A stretch of DNA of 64,000 nt from Candidatus Nitrosopolaris wilkensis (lineage in GTDB: Archaea; Thermoproteota; Nitrososphaeria; Nitrososphaerales; Nitrososphaeraceae): NCBI GenBank assembly GCA_003176995.1, contig QHBN01000042.1:1-64000 (forward strand), in the 5' to 3' direction. A program made the position numbers and the translations under genes. Shown piece by piece: positions 1-10,295 of this stretch (within the stretch, counting starts at the first letter, position 1; each line of letters starts with the position of its first letter). The notes beneath the pieces are model-generated. The model did no database searches, was not told the origin of the DNA, and was given only the letters and a program-made list of their open reading frames with translations.

Positions 1-117
1 AAATCCTCTCTCTTTCACATACTGTGCCACAGGAAGTCCTAACTGTCCTAATCCAACAACTAGTACCTTTTCGAACCTAGATGGTGTGTATGCTTTCGCC
101 TCATTAATTTTCTGCAA
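1..117 (-). CDS. Nucleotide-sugar dehydrogenase (UDP-glucose/GDP-mannose dehydrogenase-like), N-terminal part, truncated by window edge
   Basis: Minus strand reads MQKINEAKAYTPSRFEKVLVVGLGQLGLPVAQYVKERGF; Rossmann GxGxxG-like motif; TTG start at 117. Confidence 0.65.
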   Translation of the reverse strand, partial: MQKINEAKAYTPSRFEKVLVVGLGQLGLPVAQYVKERGF

Positions 118-373
118 CTAACTCGTAATATCCGAGAAGTATGATTATTAAAGAATTAAGAAACAAAAGACGATAAATAATTCACTATTAAAATTTATGT
201 TTGGCGACTATAGACGATGAAATGGTGACTATAATATAATAAATAGTGATGCCATTTCAAAATCTGATGATTTTTGCTAAAAATCATTCACCTGCATTGT
301 TTTTGCGAATGTATCTAGCAAGAACTGTCTACAAAATTTATTATTCCAACAGCTCTATCTGCATTATAGCCGT

Positions 374-988
374 TTGCTCAATAAAATCAGGGACTTATTG
401 AATCCAACTCTGGAAAAAGTCGGTACGGTTTTCGCTTCTACGGGAGTATCTGCTAACGGTTGGACTTGTTTAAGTCTCGGTGCTCTAACATTAGCTGGGA
501 TCGTATATGCGACGAGAGCATTCACTGCGGGCTTTTATTTACCGGTCATAGGCAGCCTTCTGCTCCTGATCGGAGGTTTTTTTGACATTGTAGACGGGAG
601 TGTCGCTAGGAAGACAAAACAGTTGTCTCCGAAAGGATCGTTTCTTGATTCGACTGGCGATAGAATATCTGAATCTGTGATATTCATAGGAATAGTCGTA
701 GGCAACCTTGCTGAACCGATATGGTGCATGGTGGCATTGTCTTTGTCATTACTTGTGAGCTACGTTAGAGCGAAAGCGGAATCACTCGGCGTCGATTTGG
801 CAGGGTTGGGTGTTGGAGAAAGAGCTGAACGATTGTTAATACTTGCAATAGTGAGCGTGTTACCAATTGCCAATGCAATGCAGTGGGCAGTTATGCTCGT
901 CTCAATAATTGCAGCTTATACAGTTATTCACAGAATTGTTGCAACATCAAAAAAGTTATCGCAGTCTGCCAGTCGTACGTCGGTCTGA
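374..988 (+). CDS. CDP-alcohol phosphatidyltransferase family protein (archaetidylinositol phosphate synthase-like)
   Basis: Motif DIVDGSVARKTKQLSPKGSFLDSTGDRISE matches the DG...AR...G...D...D CDP-OH-P signature; multiple TM segments. Confidence 0.85.
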   Translation: MLNKIRDLLNPTLEKVGTVFASTGVSANGWTCLSLGALTLAGIVYATRAFTAGFYLPVIGSLLLLIGGFFDIVDGSVARKTKQLSPKGSFLDSTGDRISESVIFIGIVVGNLAEPIWCMVALSLSLLVSYVRAKAESLGVDLAGLGVGERAERLLILAIVSVLPIANAMQWAVMLVSIIAAYTVIHRIVATSKKLSQSASRTSV

Positions 989-1243
989 CTCTGACCTCAC
1001 CTTAACTATGCCCCTATGGACTGCACAAGAGACGCAATAGAATTTTACATCTGTCGACGGTGCTATGTATGCCCCTTGTGCCTTAAGCTCCTTTGCAAGG
1101 GTAGGTTCAACCAAAGTAATCCGACCCGTTACCTTTTTCGCTTTGTCGCGAGGAACCATGGCACTACATTGACTGCAATGGACAGTCCCAGAGCTACCCT
1201 TTCCGCCCTTTGTCCTGCCCCTGCTAGCTCGTTTCTTTGGCAT
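956..1243 (-). CDS. rps26e: 30S ribosomal protein S26e
   Basis: MPKKRASRGRTKGGKGSSGTVHCSQCSAMVPRDKAKK...YCVSCAVHRGIVKVR typical S26e. Confidence 0.92.
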   Translation of the reverse strand: MPKKRASRGRTKGGKGSSGTVHCSQCSAMVPRDKAKKVTGRITLVEPTLAKELKAQGAYIAPSTDVKFYCVSCAVHRGIVKVRSESDRRTTGRLR

Positions 1244-1455
1244 AACTAGGGAGTAATTTTTTCCATCCTTTAAGTCTTATGAAAGTTAAAACTCTCCAAT
1301 ACAAAAGGTATATGATTCACAAAGTAGCAGGCTCAAGATCACTATTAATACAGGCATGGCCCGCAAGGTGGCTGGATCTATTCATCATATTGTTACCTAA
1401 GTTATTCTATGCACGATCTTAGCACGAAATCAGTATATTGCATGCTTCTAGTGTT

Positions 1456-1821
1456 TAAACACTCCTGTTGATGTACCACTGAATGGGACAGTAAGACATG
1501 GACTAACCGATACACCGGCGCCGAATATGAATAGAGGGAGCACAGCAAGCGTTACTCTGAATGGATCTATCTTCAACATAGTTATCACAGATCCCAACAA
1601 ACAACTCACCGAATCGCGAAAGCGCCATCTCAAGTTTTCGGTATGACTTTCATGCTCAAAAAGAATGGCAGTACACAATCGAAATTAAGAATATCGGTGC
1701 CTCTGTGTAGACGATAGGGCACGCAGAGACTAAGGGAGATATAACTGCGTTAGCCGCCAACTAATACTGGTAGTCATAGGCATGATTGTAGCCGGGTTTG
1801 GGCTTAAAATAAGAAACCGCC
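1456..1821 (+). pseudogene. Decayed small membrane-anchored extracytoplasmic protein
   Basis: Consecutive frames give TPVDVPLNGTVRHGLTDTPAPNMNRGSTASVTLNGSIFNIVITDPNKQLTESRKRHLKFSV*, then YDFHAQKEWQYTIEIKNIGASV*TIGHAETKGDITALAAN*, then LILVVIGMIVAGFGLKIRNR (TM helix plus basic tail). Confidence 0.55.
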
Positions 1822-1825
1822 ATTG

Positions 1826-2665
1826 TCAGAGAAACTCTGCTCTTTCATAAGAGCCCAAGATTTTGATAAATGCAGCCTTCTTTCTAATTGATTCCATAGC
1901 CTCCTTAATGATTTTATCATTAATATGGCCTTCAATGTCCACATAAAAGTTATATTCCCAAGGTTTTTCCTTTTTGGGGCGCGATTCTAACTTGGTAAGG
2001 TTAATCTTTCGATTTGCGAATTCCTCCAAAATACTGTAAAGGGCACCTGGGATATGCTTGACTGAAAATATCATGGATGTGCCATCATGACCAGTAGACT
2101 TGGTTCGTGTTTTTGATATTACTAAAAATCTTGTAAAGTTGTTTTTATTATCCTCGATTCCATTTTCTAAAATATCCATATCATATAACTCTGCAGCTCT
2201 GCTGCTGGCAATCGCAGCTACTCCCATATTCTGTTTTTGTTTGATCATTTTTACGGCACCAGCCGTATCGTAGGCAGCTACGGCCGCTATTTTCCTTTCT
2301 TGTAAATAACGCCTGCACTGGGCAAGAGCTTGTGGATGTGAATATACAGACCCAATATTCGAACCTCCACCCTTATTAACGATAAGGCAATGTCTAACCC
2401 TCAGGTAGATTTCACCGGATACTACAAAATGCGTATCTAATAGCAGATCATAGGTTTCATTTACACTACCTTCTGTTGAGTTTTCAATCGGGACTACGCC
2501 GAAATCTACGTCACCGTGACTCAACCCATCAAATACATCCTGGAGGGACTTTAATGGTACAAGATTTGAGTTTCGAAAATACTGAATCGTTGCCATTTCG
2601 CTGTAAGCCCCGGGTTCACCTTGAAACGCAACTCGTTCACCTCCGGCAACAAAATCATCTCCCAC
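1826..2665 (-). CDS. pheA: Prephenate dehydratase with C-terminal ACT domain
   Basis: VAFQGEPGAYSEMA, GVVPIENSTEGSVNETYDLL, NNFTRFLVI, ESRPKKEKPWEYNFYVDIEGH. Confidence 0.93.
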   Translation of the reverse strand: MGDDFVAGGERVAFQGEPGAYSEMATIQYFRNSNLVPLKSLQDVFDGLSHGDVDFGVVPIENSTEGSVNETYDLLLDTHFVVSGEIYLRVRHCLIVNKGGGSNIGSVYSHPQALAQCRRYLQERKIAAVAAYDTAGAVKMIKQKQNMGVAAIASSRAAELYDMDILENGIEDNKNNFTRFLVISKTRTKSTGHDGTSMIFSVKHIPGALYSILEEFANRKINLTKLESRPKKEKPWEYNFYVDIEGHINDKIIKEAMESIRKKAAFIKILGSYERAEFL

Positions 2666-3257
2666 TTCGATGAATCAATCTGAACGCTTCCTCTCCGTAA
2701 TCAATTGTCAATTTTCGGTCTTCATTTATTCCACATTCGATACATTTTATGGTCTTGTTGTTTACTCGTACCGTACCCCCACCACAATTGAAGCATAGGG
2801 TGTAGATGACTCCAAATTCCTTTTCGTCGATCGTTATGTGGATGGATGAATTCAATAAACTAATTACCCGTCCCCTTATAATATCGCCCACCCGGAATAT
2901 TATTCGACTTCTCCGATCTCGTTCACGGCCAGGTGTGCTTATCCTAGTTGATGCTATGGCCGAAAAACCGGAGAATGACTTCTTCTCATTTATGTAAAGT
3001 ATTCTTACGGACATCATGCTGCCAAACAGCATTTCGATGTAGCCTACTATAATGTCGCCGATTCTCGGTAATATAGGAGAATTAATTTTCTCTATCTTCG
3101 CTATGCGCTTTTTGAAATCATAAATTTTAGTCCCAACTGAAGTCGATCTTATAGTCCCATCTGAAACATAGGCATATTTCCCGGCCTCGAATTCCTCGAT
3201 GGATGCGACCTGATCCCCGGGCAGGATTGGCATTCTTGTAAGTTTCCGGCTTTCCAT
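2655..3257 (-). CDS. csl4: Exosome complex RNA-binding protein Csl4
   Basis: PGDQVASIEEFEAGKYAYVSDGTIRST...; S1-like core; C-terminal zinc ribbon CFNCGGGTVRVNNKTIKCIEC. Confidence 0.88.
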   Translation of the reverse strand: MESRKLTRMPILPGDQVASIEEFEAGKYAYVSDGTIRSTSVGTKIYDFKKRIAKIEKINSPILPRIGDIIVGYIEMLFGSMMSVRILYINEKKSFSGFSAIASTRISTPGRERDRRSRIIFRVGDIIRGRVISLLNSSIHITIDEKEFGVIYTLCFNCGGGTVRVNNKTIKCIECGINEDRKLTIDYGEEAFRLIHRSGR

Positions 3258-3592
3258 ATCGAGTATTAACCGTCCCTTTTCGTTATAACTGTTACATTAT
3301 AATAATTTATTTATTCTGTGGGCGAGTTCACCAGTAACTTTGGGTCTTATTGAAGCGAAGGTGGCTGGTGGCAGAAATTATTAATTTCAGCTATATAAGA
3401 GTAGGTCGCCTGAATAGGTGTGGTTCAATAAACATGCAGCATTTGTCATTAGACACGTTTGCAATCCTCAGTTCATAGCTAGAAGTTAGAATATAAATTC
3501 TGTTGCTTATTTATTCGAGAATGTGAGTCGAACTTTATGAATAATAATTTATCTAACAAATAACCTATTAACAACTTGGATGGAATCTAGAT

Positions 3593-4324
3593 GTGAGGTT
3601 CATAGATTGGTTTCCGTATTACCAGGATATTAGACAGCAATTTGGATATAGTACAGAAAAGGATCAAGAAGCTGCCAACATACTATCTAAAATGATAAAG
3701 AAGAAAACGATCGACATTAAGGTGTTACAAAGGAAAATAGCTCAAAGACATGTGATGGCGATAGGTGCTGGAGATAGTTTAATATCAAATATCAAATTTA
3801 TAAAGAAAAATCGAAAATTCGTCAAGATAGTAGCAGATGGTGCAACCCAAGCCCTGATTGAAAACCATATCACGCCAGATATTGTTGTTACCGACTTGGA
3901 CGGCGACTCATTATCTTTGCGAAAGGCAGAGCGAGCCGGTGCAATCATGGTGGTTCATAGCCATGGAGATAATGTTGAAGAGTTAAAGAAACTTGTGCCG
4001 ACGTTCAGGCGCGTGATCGGATCTACTCAAGTAATGCCTGTTGAGAACGTCTATAACTTTGGCGGATTTACGGATGGCGATCGATGCGTATTTTTAGCAG
4101 ATGAATTTGGAGCCAAAGAAATTGTCCTAGTAGGAATGGAGTTTGGTGACCGGATTGGCGAGTACTCGAAAAAGATGGTAAATAATATTGAATTAAAAAA
4201 GGAGAAGATGAAAGTTGGTAAACGACTTTTAGAAATTCTTGCCAAACGGTCTCATTCACGATTGTTCGACACATCTCAAAGGCCCATCAGAGGATTTACC
4301 TCCTTGACTATTCAGTATGATTAG
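3593..4324 (+). CDS. mptE: 6-hydroxymethyl-7,8-dihydropterin pyrophosphokinase, MptE type (DUF115)
   Basis: GAGDSLISNI, VADGATQALIENHITPDIVVTDLDGD, VHSHGDN, GGFTDGDRCVFLA. Confidence 0.85.
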   Translation: MRFIDWFPYYQDIRQQFGYSTEKDQEAANILSKMIKKKTIDIKVLQRKIAQRHVMAIGAGDSLISNIKFIKKNRKFVKIVADGATQALIENHITPDIVVTDLDGDSLSLRKAERAGAIMVVHSHGDNVEELKKLVPTFRRVIGSTQVMPVENVYNFGGFTDGDRCVFLADEFGAKEIVLVGMEFGDRIGEYSKKMVNNIELKKEKMKVGKRLLEILAKRSHSRLFDTSQRPIRGFTSLTIQYD

Positions 4325-4521
4325 TCGTGAAAGTGGTAGGATGTGAAAAAAGCTATTGGACGTGGTCCTAGCGGTTCTAAGATGGATCACTCCTCTGTTT
4401 TCTATACAGTTGTAGCAATTGTATTATCCGGCAGGGCAGAATTAAGTTGCTAGAACTAAACAAGAGACGCATAAAACCCAAGTTAGGAAAGTAGATTTTC
4501 TCTGCTATATTTGCTCTCGAT

Positions 4522-5256
4522 GTGAAAAACTATTATAGCTTCTGTGGCAAAATGCTTGCAATGTCCAGCTACTCTGAAGAGGTCGTCAGACGTGCCGCCG
4601 ATATCCGTGAATGGCTTACTAAACAGGTCGCTGACAAACAAGAGGAAATCGAAAGGCTACGCACCATGCTGTTCCTTGTCGATATGTTGTTGAAACGAGG
4701 CAGCTTCAAAACTGCTGCCAGTCTTGAGTCAGTTACCTCTTCATCGGCAATAAAGCCCTCTGATGAATCTTCAACTATTGCGGGTTACCACCAAACTCGG
4801 GAGGCCGCGGGTAATGATAACGATGATATGAATGCCACACGAAGAGTCGTTGTTCCAACAGCTGAACAACAGGATAACACATTAACAAGTTTCACGGAGG
4901 TTAGACAACTCAGACGTATCAAAGATAACCTTTTGCTCGCCACTGCCACATTGTCTCCGACTAGAGTGGAAATCACACCTGTTGAGGGAATCAATCTCGA
5001 CGTCAATACCCAGCCATTTAAGACATTCTTTCTGAATAGAATATTGGAAGGAATGAAAGCGAGAGATATTGATAAGGTAAACCGGGGCGAGATCCAAGAA
5101 TCTGAATCGTTGAATTATCAGATTGAAGAAAAAGATGGTACTCTGATAAAAAAGATTATGATCAGCAATTACCGTGAAAAAGAGCGCCTTAACGAGATTT
5201 TCAACACGTCCACCTGGGTTCTAACAAGGATGATGGAAAAGGATGGCGGAAAGTAA
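4522..5256 (+). CDS. Conserved hypothetical protein with coiled-coil N-terminus, immediately upstream of guaA
   Basis: Long ORF; EEVVRRAADIREWLTKQVADKQEEIERLRTML coiled coil; 3-nt gap to guaA. Confidence 0.7.
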   Translation: MKNYYSFCGKMLAMSSYSEEVVRRAADIREWLTKQVADKQEEIERLRTMLFLVDMLLKRGSFKTAASLESVTSSSAIKPSDESSTIAGYHQTREAAGNDNDDMNATRRVVVPTAEQQDNTLTSFTEVRQLRRIKDNLLLATATLSPTRVEITPVEGINLDVNTQPFKTFFLNRILEGMKARDIDKVNRGEIQESESLNYQIEEKDGTLIKKIMISNYREKERLNEIFNTSTWVLTRMMEKDGGK

Positions 5257-5259
5257 AAA

Positions 5260-6792
5260 ATGGACAATATCGTCGTTTTGGATTTTGGTTCCCAATATAG
5301 CAACCTTATTTGTAGACGGATTCGAGACATAAATGTATATTGCGAACTATTACCTTTTAACACATCCATTAAAGAACTACAACAAATCCGCCCGAATGGC
5401 ATTATTTTCTCTGGCGGACCGGCAAGCGTTTATTTCAATGACTCGCCAAAACCTGATAAAGAAATTTTCGAGTTAGGGATTCCAATCTTGGGAATCTGTT
5501 ATGGACACCAGCTGATAATAGACCATTTTGGCGGAAAAGTAAAAAAAACAAGTACCAGAGAATATGGTCGTGCTGACCTGATTATTGACAATAAGGGCGA
5601 TCTGTTCAGCACAATTGACAGTAAGATAAAGTGTTGGATGAGTCATGGAGACGCTGCTGAGAACCTTCCAGAGGGATTCGAAATTTTAGGTCATACGGAG
5701 AACTCATTCTCAGCTGCTATAGCAAATCAAGAAAAGAGACTCTATGGAATCCAATTTCATCCGGAGGTAGTTCACACAGAGAACGGTAGTGAGATACTGA
5801 AAAATTTCTCTCAAAAGATCTGCCGAGCAAAACCTTCGTGGAACATGGAAAGTTTTATAGAATCAACCATTGAGGCCATTCAACAACGGGTTGGAAATGA
5901 AAAAGTACTTTGTGCCGTTAGCGGAGGAATCGATTCTACGACTGTTGCAGCACTATTTGACAAGGCTATAGGCAAAAATCTGAAGTGTGTTTTTGTTAAT
6001 CATGGGTTACTAAGAGAAGATGAAGAGGTCTTGGTAACCGGGCTTTTCAAAGATTACCTGCAATCGGAAGTGATTTACGTGAATGCAGAAAAACAGTTCC
6101 TTCAAAAGTTGAAAGGAGTTTGCAATCCTGAGATTAAACGCAGCGTTATAGGCGAAGAGTTTGCAAAGGTGTTTATGGATGTGGTAAAAAAAAACGGACA
6201 TTTCCAATGGCTTGCTCAGGGAACACTCTATCCAGACGTGATTGAGAGCGGAGTATCAAAAGGGCCTGCGTCGGCTATCAAAACTCACCATAACGTTGGG
6301 GGGATGCCGAAATGGCTTAATTTAAAGACGATAGAACCATTAAGGACTTTGTACAAGGATGAGGTTAAACGTGTTGCGAAATTGCTGGGTGTTCCAAATG
6401 AATTTCTGCAAAGACATCCGTTCCCTGGTCCAGGCTTAGCTGTCCGAATAATCGGAGAAGTTACACCTGAAAAGATCCGAATTGCCAGACATGCAAGTAA
6501 AATTGTTGAGGATGAATTAAATGCTGCGGGATTATATCATAAGGTATGGCAGGCATATGCTTTAGTGGGAGATGACAGGGCGGTAGGGGTTTTGGGTGAT
6601 CAGCGTATTTATGGTCATATCGCGACAATTAAAATTGTTGAATCCATCGACGCAATGACTGCGGATTGGACTAGGCTGCCGTACGAAATAATTGGTAAGA
6701 TGAGTGATAGAATTACAAACGAAGTCGAAGATGTCTCCTGGGTAACGTATGCAGTTTCAAGCAAACCACCAGCTACGATAGAGCCCCAATAG
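5260..6792 (+). CDS. guaA: GMP synthase (glutamine-hydrolysing)
   Basis: GILGICYGHQLI class I GATase, FHPEVVHT, AVSGGIDSTTVAALF P-loop, QWLAQGTLYPDVIES, RHPFPGPGLAVRIIGE. Confidence 0.97.
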   Translation: MDNIVVLDFGSQYSNLICRRIRDINVYCELLPFNTSIKELQQIRPNGIIFSGGPASVYFNDSPKPDKEIFELGIPILGICYGHQLIIDHFGGKVKKTSTREYGRADLIIDNKGDLFSTIDSKIKCWMSHGDAAENLPEGFEILGHTENSFSAAIANQEKRLYGIQFHPEVVHTENGSEILKNFSQKICRAKPSWNMESFIESTIEAIQQRVGNEKVLCAVSGGIDSTTVAALFDKAIGKNLKCVFVNHGLLREDEEVLVTGLFKDYLQSEVIYVNAEKQFLQKLKGVCNPEIKRSVIGEEFAKVFMDVVKKNGHFQWLAQGTLYPDVIESGVSKGPASAIKTHHNVGGMPKWLNLKTIEPLRTLYKDEVKRVAKLLGVPNEFLQRHPFPGPGLAVRIIGEVTPEKIRIARHASKIVEDELNAAGLYHKVWQAYALVGDDRAVGVLGDQRIYGHIATIKIVESIDAMTADWTRLPYEIIGKMSDRITNEVEDVSWVTYAVSSKPPATIEPQ

Positions 6793-7250
6793 ATGGCTGA
6801 TTTGGTCTAAAAAAGGCGTACCTGGCATACTACTCAGTCAATTAGCTAAGAAATGAGCCGATTTCTCTTAATACCATCCTAATCTAACCTTCAATTTAAG
6901 GTATAAAAATAAAAGATATCGAATTACAAGATAGATCTTGTTTCCTGTAAACTTACGAATTCGCAGAAGCCGGTATTTTAAGAATGACATCCAAATCTCT
7001 TGTCAGAGTCATCATCTATTAACTCATCCATCGATTGCAACTAGGTAGTAGGCAGCTTGTATGGCTGGCGAGAGAGGCATTTGCTTACTGGGCTTTTCTA
7101 TAGAACCAGAAAATACCACAGTATTTCTCCATCCTAACTCAGTATCACTCAGATTTCACCATCTCACCGGCCTGAGACAAATATTGTAGACACAAGTGTA
7201 GCGGGTTTATTGATAAGCAGTATACCTTTATCCGAGTACTTTTCAAACAC

Positions 7251-8366
7251 ATGTCTATGATCCCAATTAACCAGCCTTGGATTGGTGAGGAAGAAAAGCG
7301 TGAAGTATTGAGTGTTTTAGATGAAAGTGCTCTTACATCCGCAGCAAAAGATGGGGGAAAACGAGTTCAGGCTCTAGAACGCCTTCTGAAAGATTATCTT
7401 AAAGTCCAAAACGTAGTAAGTGTCAATTCTGGAACCGCTGCGTTGTATTCTGCATTACTCGCCTTGGGGATTGGTCAAGGTGATGAAGTACTACTGCCGT
7501 CGTTCACATTTGTTGCAACCGCAAATTCTGTTGTTGCGGCCGGCGCTAAGCCTGTGTTCGTAGACATCAACAGAGAAGACTATACGATTGATATCGCTGA
7601 CCTAAAGACAAAAATTACAAAAAAATCAAAGGCTATCATACCAGTGCATCTCTATGGTCATCCGGCCGATATGGATGAAATTTCGGAGATTGCGTATGCA
7701 CACTCACTAGATATAATCGAAGATGCCTGTCAATCGCTTGGATCTCTATATAGAAATGCGCAAACAGGAACACTCGGAAAACTGGGCTGCTTTAGCTTTT
7801 ATGCGAGCAAAGTATTGACTGCTGGCGAAGGGGGTGCCGTAGCAACCAATGATGATAACTTGGCAAATAAAATAAAGATGATTAGGAATCATGGAATGGT
7901 CGAAGGTTATGACACCCGTGTTTTAGGCCTTAATCTGAGGCTCCCAGAATTGAGTGCTGCACTTGCCAAAGCGCAAATGGATAAATTACAAAAATTTCTG
8001 GATCTTCGGAGGAGGAACGCGAATGTGTTGACAGGTTTACTCCTTCCTTTGACAAAGGAAAGGAGAATAAATATCCCGCACGAAACTGCGAAAAAAAGAT
8101 TTAACTGGTATGTGTACACGGTTGCTTTTCAAAAAGACTACCTTAGAGAGAAGGTCCGACTAGCACTGGCAAGTGATGAAATTGGTGCAACGGTTTATTA
8201 TAATCCACCGGTGCACAAAACCCCATACTATCAGGCGATTACATCAACAAAAAGTCTTCCTAACACCGATTGGGCGAGCGAAAACGTTCTCTCATTACCT
8301 GTGCATTCTTTTATGGGTGCGGAAGATTTGGAGCGTATTGCGACTAGCATTGAGAAGGCGATTTAA
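7251..8366 (+). CDS. DegT/DnrJ/EryC1/StrS family PLP-dependent aminotransferase
   Basis: VNSGTAALYSALLALGIGQGDEVLLPSFTFVATANSV, IIEDACQSLG, GCFSFYASKVLTAGEGGAV. Confidence 0.92.
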   Translation: MSMIPINQPWIGEEEKREVLSVLDESALTSAAKDGGKRVQALERLLKDYLKVQNVVSVNSGTAALYSALLALGIGQGDEVLLPSFTFVATANSVVAAGAKPVFVDINREDYTIDIADLKTKITKKSKAIIPVHLYGHPADMDEISEIAYAHSLDIIEDACQSLGSLYRNAQTGTLGKLGCFSFYASKVLTAGEGGAVATNDDNLANKIKMIRNHGMVEGYDTRVLGLNLRLPELSAALAKAQMDKLQKFLDLRRRNANVLTGLLLPLTKERRINIPHETAKKRFNWYVYTVAFQKDYLREKVRLALASDEIGATVYYNPPVHKTPYYQAITSTKSLPNTDWASENVLSLPVHSFMGAEDLERIATSIEKAI

Positions 8367-8414
8367 ATTGAACCCTGTATACTTTTTATTACTTAAGGTG
8401 CGCGAGAACGAATA

Positions 8415-9596
8415 TTGCGGTTAATTGTCTATACAGGCAAGGGGGGCACCGGAAAAACCGTAAGTGCATGCTCGACAGCCATAAAACTTGCGGAGAATAA
8501 ATACCGTACATTACTGATTTCATCCGATCCTGCTCACACCTTAACCGACGCTTTCGCGATGCCCGACCTGGGCTATGAACCAAAAGAAATTCTTACGAAT
8601 TTGCAAGCACTGCAGATCGACCCGCTAATGGAGATGAACAAACAATATACAACGATTCTCTCGTACATGGCAACTTTGTTTCATGCACGGGGTATTGATG
8701 AAACTTTAGCGTACGAGCTTGCCATGTTGCCAGGAATGACTCAATTATTTTCATTATTGAAAATTGAAGAAGTATCTTGCACGAAAAGATTTGACGCGGT
8801 GGTTCTTGACATGGCTGCTTCAGGCGAGGCATTACGATATCTCTATTTTCCTAAATTAGTCGGCAGTATTGGAAGGAAACTTACCGGATTGGTGGGGATG
8901 TTCAGTGGCTTTGCCCGAATATTCCAGCCTCTGTCGCGGCTACCTACGCCTTCACAAAATGTTCTGCAAAATGAACTCGAGTTACTTGCCAGACTAGACA
9001 ACCTAAATATGATCATGATGAACCAGGACATAACGAGTATAAGGCTAGTTACCAATCCTGACACATTTAGCATAGAGAATGCTAAGAGAGCATTCATGTC
9101 TGCCAGTCTTTATGGTATAAATGTAGATCTTGCAATAATCAATAAGATTATGCCCACGGGGAGCTCAGATCTATACTATGCTGAATGGGCAGATTTTCAA
9201 AGAGTAAAGATAGAAGAGGCCAAAGCAAACTTTTACCCACTCCCTGTAAAGGAGGTTAAACTTTATGGCACTGAATTACGGGGGATCGAAATGTTGCGAG
9301 AAAATGGTCAACTGATGTTCGAAAATCAAGATCCGGCTGATGTGCTCTTTCGTGGAAACGCATTTCACTTTGCTAAAGAGAATTCTTTATTACGAATGAC
9401 AGTCAAAGTTCCGTTCACAGAGAAAGATGACTTTGATGTTGAACGTCATAGTGATAAGCTTACAATAAAGGTGAAAACAAGAGTCGGCTATATGGTGAAT
9501 ACAGTGCCCCTTCCTGCTGCCACTATGGGTATGAAACTTGCCAAAGCGAAACTACAGGGCGACGAATTGACTGTTTTATTTGAACAGATTGTGTAA
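8415..9596 (+). CDS. ArsA-family ATPase (Get3/ArsA-like) with C-terminal HSP20-like domain
   Basis: YTGKGGTGKTVSACSTAIKLAENKYRTLLISSDPAHTLTDAF; DMAASGEALRYL; C-terminal TVKVPFTEKDDFDVERHSDKLTIKV. Confidence 0.85.
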   Translation: MRLIVYTGKGGTGKTVSACSTAIKLAENKYRTLLISSDPAHTLTDAFAMPDLGYEPKEILTNLQALQIDPLMEMNKQYTTILSYMATLFHARGIDETLAYELAMLPGMTQLFSLLKIEEVSCTKRFDAVVLDMAASGEALRYLYFPKLVGSIGRKLTGLVGMFSGFARIFQPLSRLPTPSQNVLQNELELLARLDNLNMIMMNQDITSIRLVTNPDTFSIENAKRAFMSASLYGINVDLAIINKIMPTGSSDLYYAEWADFQRVKIEEAKANFYPLPVKEVKLYGTELRGIEMLRENGQLMFENQDPADVLFRGNAFHFAKENSLLRMTVKVPFTEKDDFDVERHSDKLTIKVKTRVGYMVNTVPLPAATMGMKLAKAKLQGDELTVLFEQIV

Positions 9597-9714
9597 TGCA
9601 TCCATTAATCAGAACAATCTATTACCTAAGATAATAACGCAAGTAGATATACCCATGTCTTCCGTTCACATATGGTTTATATAATATGTAATCTCGACTA
9701 TCTGACAGATAGAT

Positions 9715-10251
9715 ATGCCAATAGATCCAGACTTTCCAAAAAGTAATCAAGTAATTGGTAAACATGTGCATTCTGACGGAGAGCATTATCACTATGTGTG
9801 GGGACCAGGTAAAACAGCGGAGGCTGCTGAAAATGAGGAGGTAAAAGCTGCATTTACTGCTAGAGGAGAGGAAATCGCTCCAGCAGGAATACATGGTACT
9901 ATGGTCGCCGTTGACTGGGACTCCTGTGTAGCAGATGGTGCGTGTATTGAGGCCTGTCCTGTACAAGTCTTTCAGTGGTACAGAACTGAGCAGGATGTAC
10001 CACCATCGAAGATGGTGAACGAAACGAGCGCTGGAACTGGTAGCACCGTAAAAGAGGAGAGAAAAGACTACACGGACAAGGCCGATCCTGTCAGGGAACA
10101 CGATTGTATTTGGTGTATGGCCTGCGTCTCAGTTTGTCCGCCTCAGGCAATTAAAGTAGATCAGTCTAATCTTGAATTCCACGAAAAAGCATCAGGTACA
10201 TTCAATGAAGCTCTCTCAAAAGGTAGTGCACCGCCGCCACATGCCCATTGA
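9715..10251 (+). CDS. zfx: Zinc-containing 4Fe-4S dicluster ferredoxin
   Basis: His-rich N-terminus GKHVHSDGEHYHYVWG; CVADGACIEACPVQVFQW and CIWCMACVSVCPPQAIKV. Confidence 0.85.
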   Translation: MPIDPDFPKSNQVIGKHVHSDGEHYHYVWGPGKTAEAAENEEVKAAFTARGEEIAPAGIHGTMVAVDWDSCVADGACIEACPVQVFQWYRTEQDVPPSKMVNETSAGTGSTVKEERKDYTDKADPVREHDCIWCMACVSVCPPQAIKVDQSNLEFHEKASGTFNEALSKGSAPPPHAH

Positions 10252-10295
10252 GTTCGGCTTTTTTTCTAGATAAGAACGCCCTAGGGAAAAAGGTA

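Noticed and set aside
9622-10101. 159-aa minus-strand ORF overlapping the zinc ferredoxin
   Set aside because: Antisense to the conserved Cys/His-rich ferredoxin; composition not protein-like.
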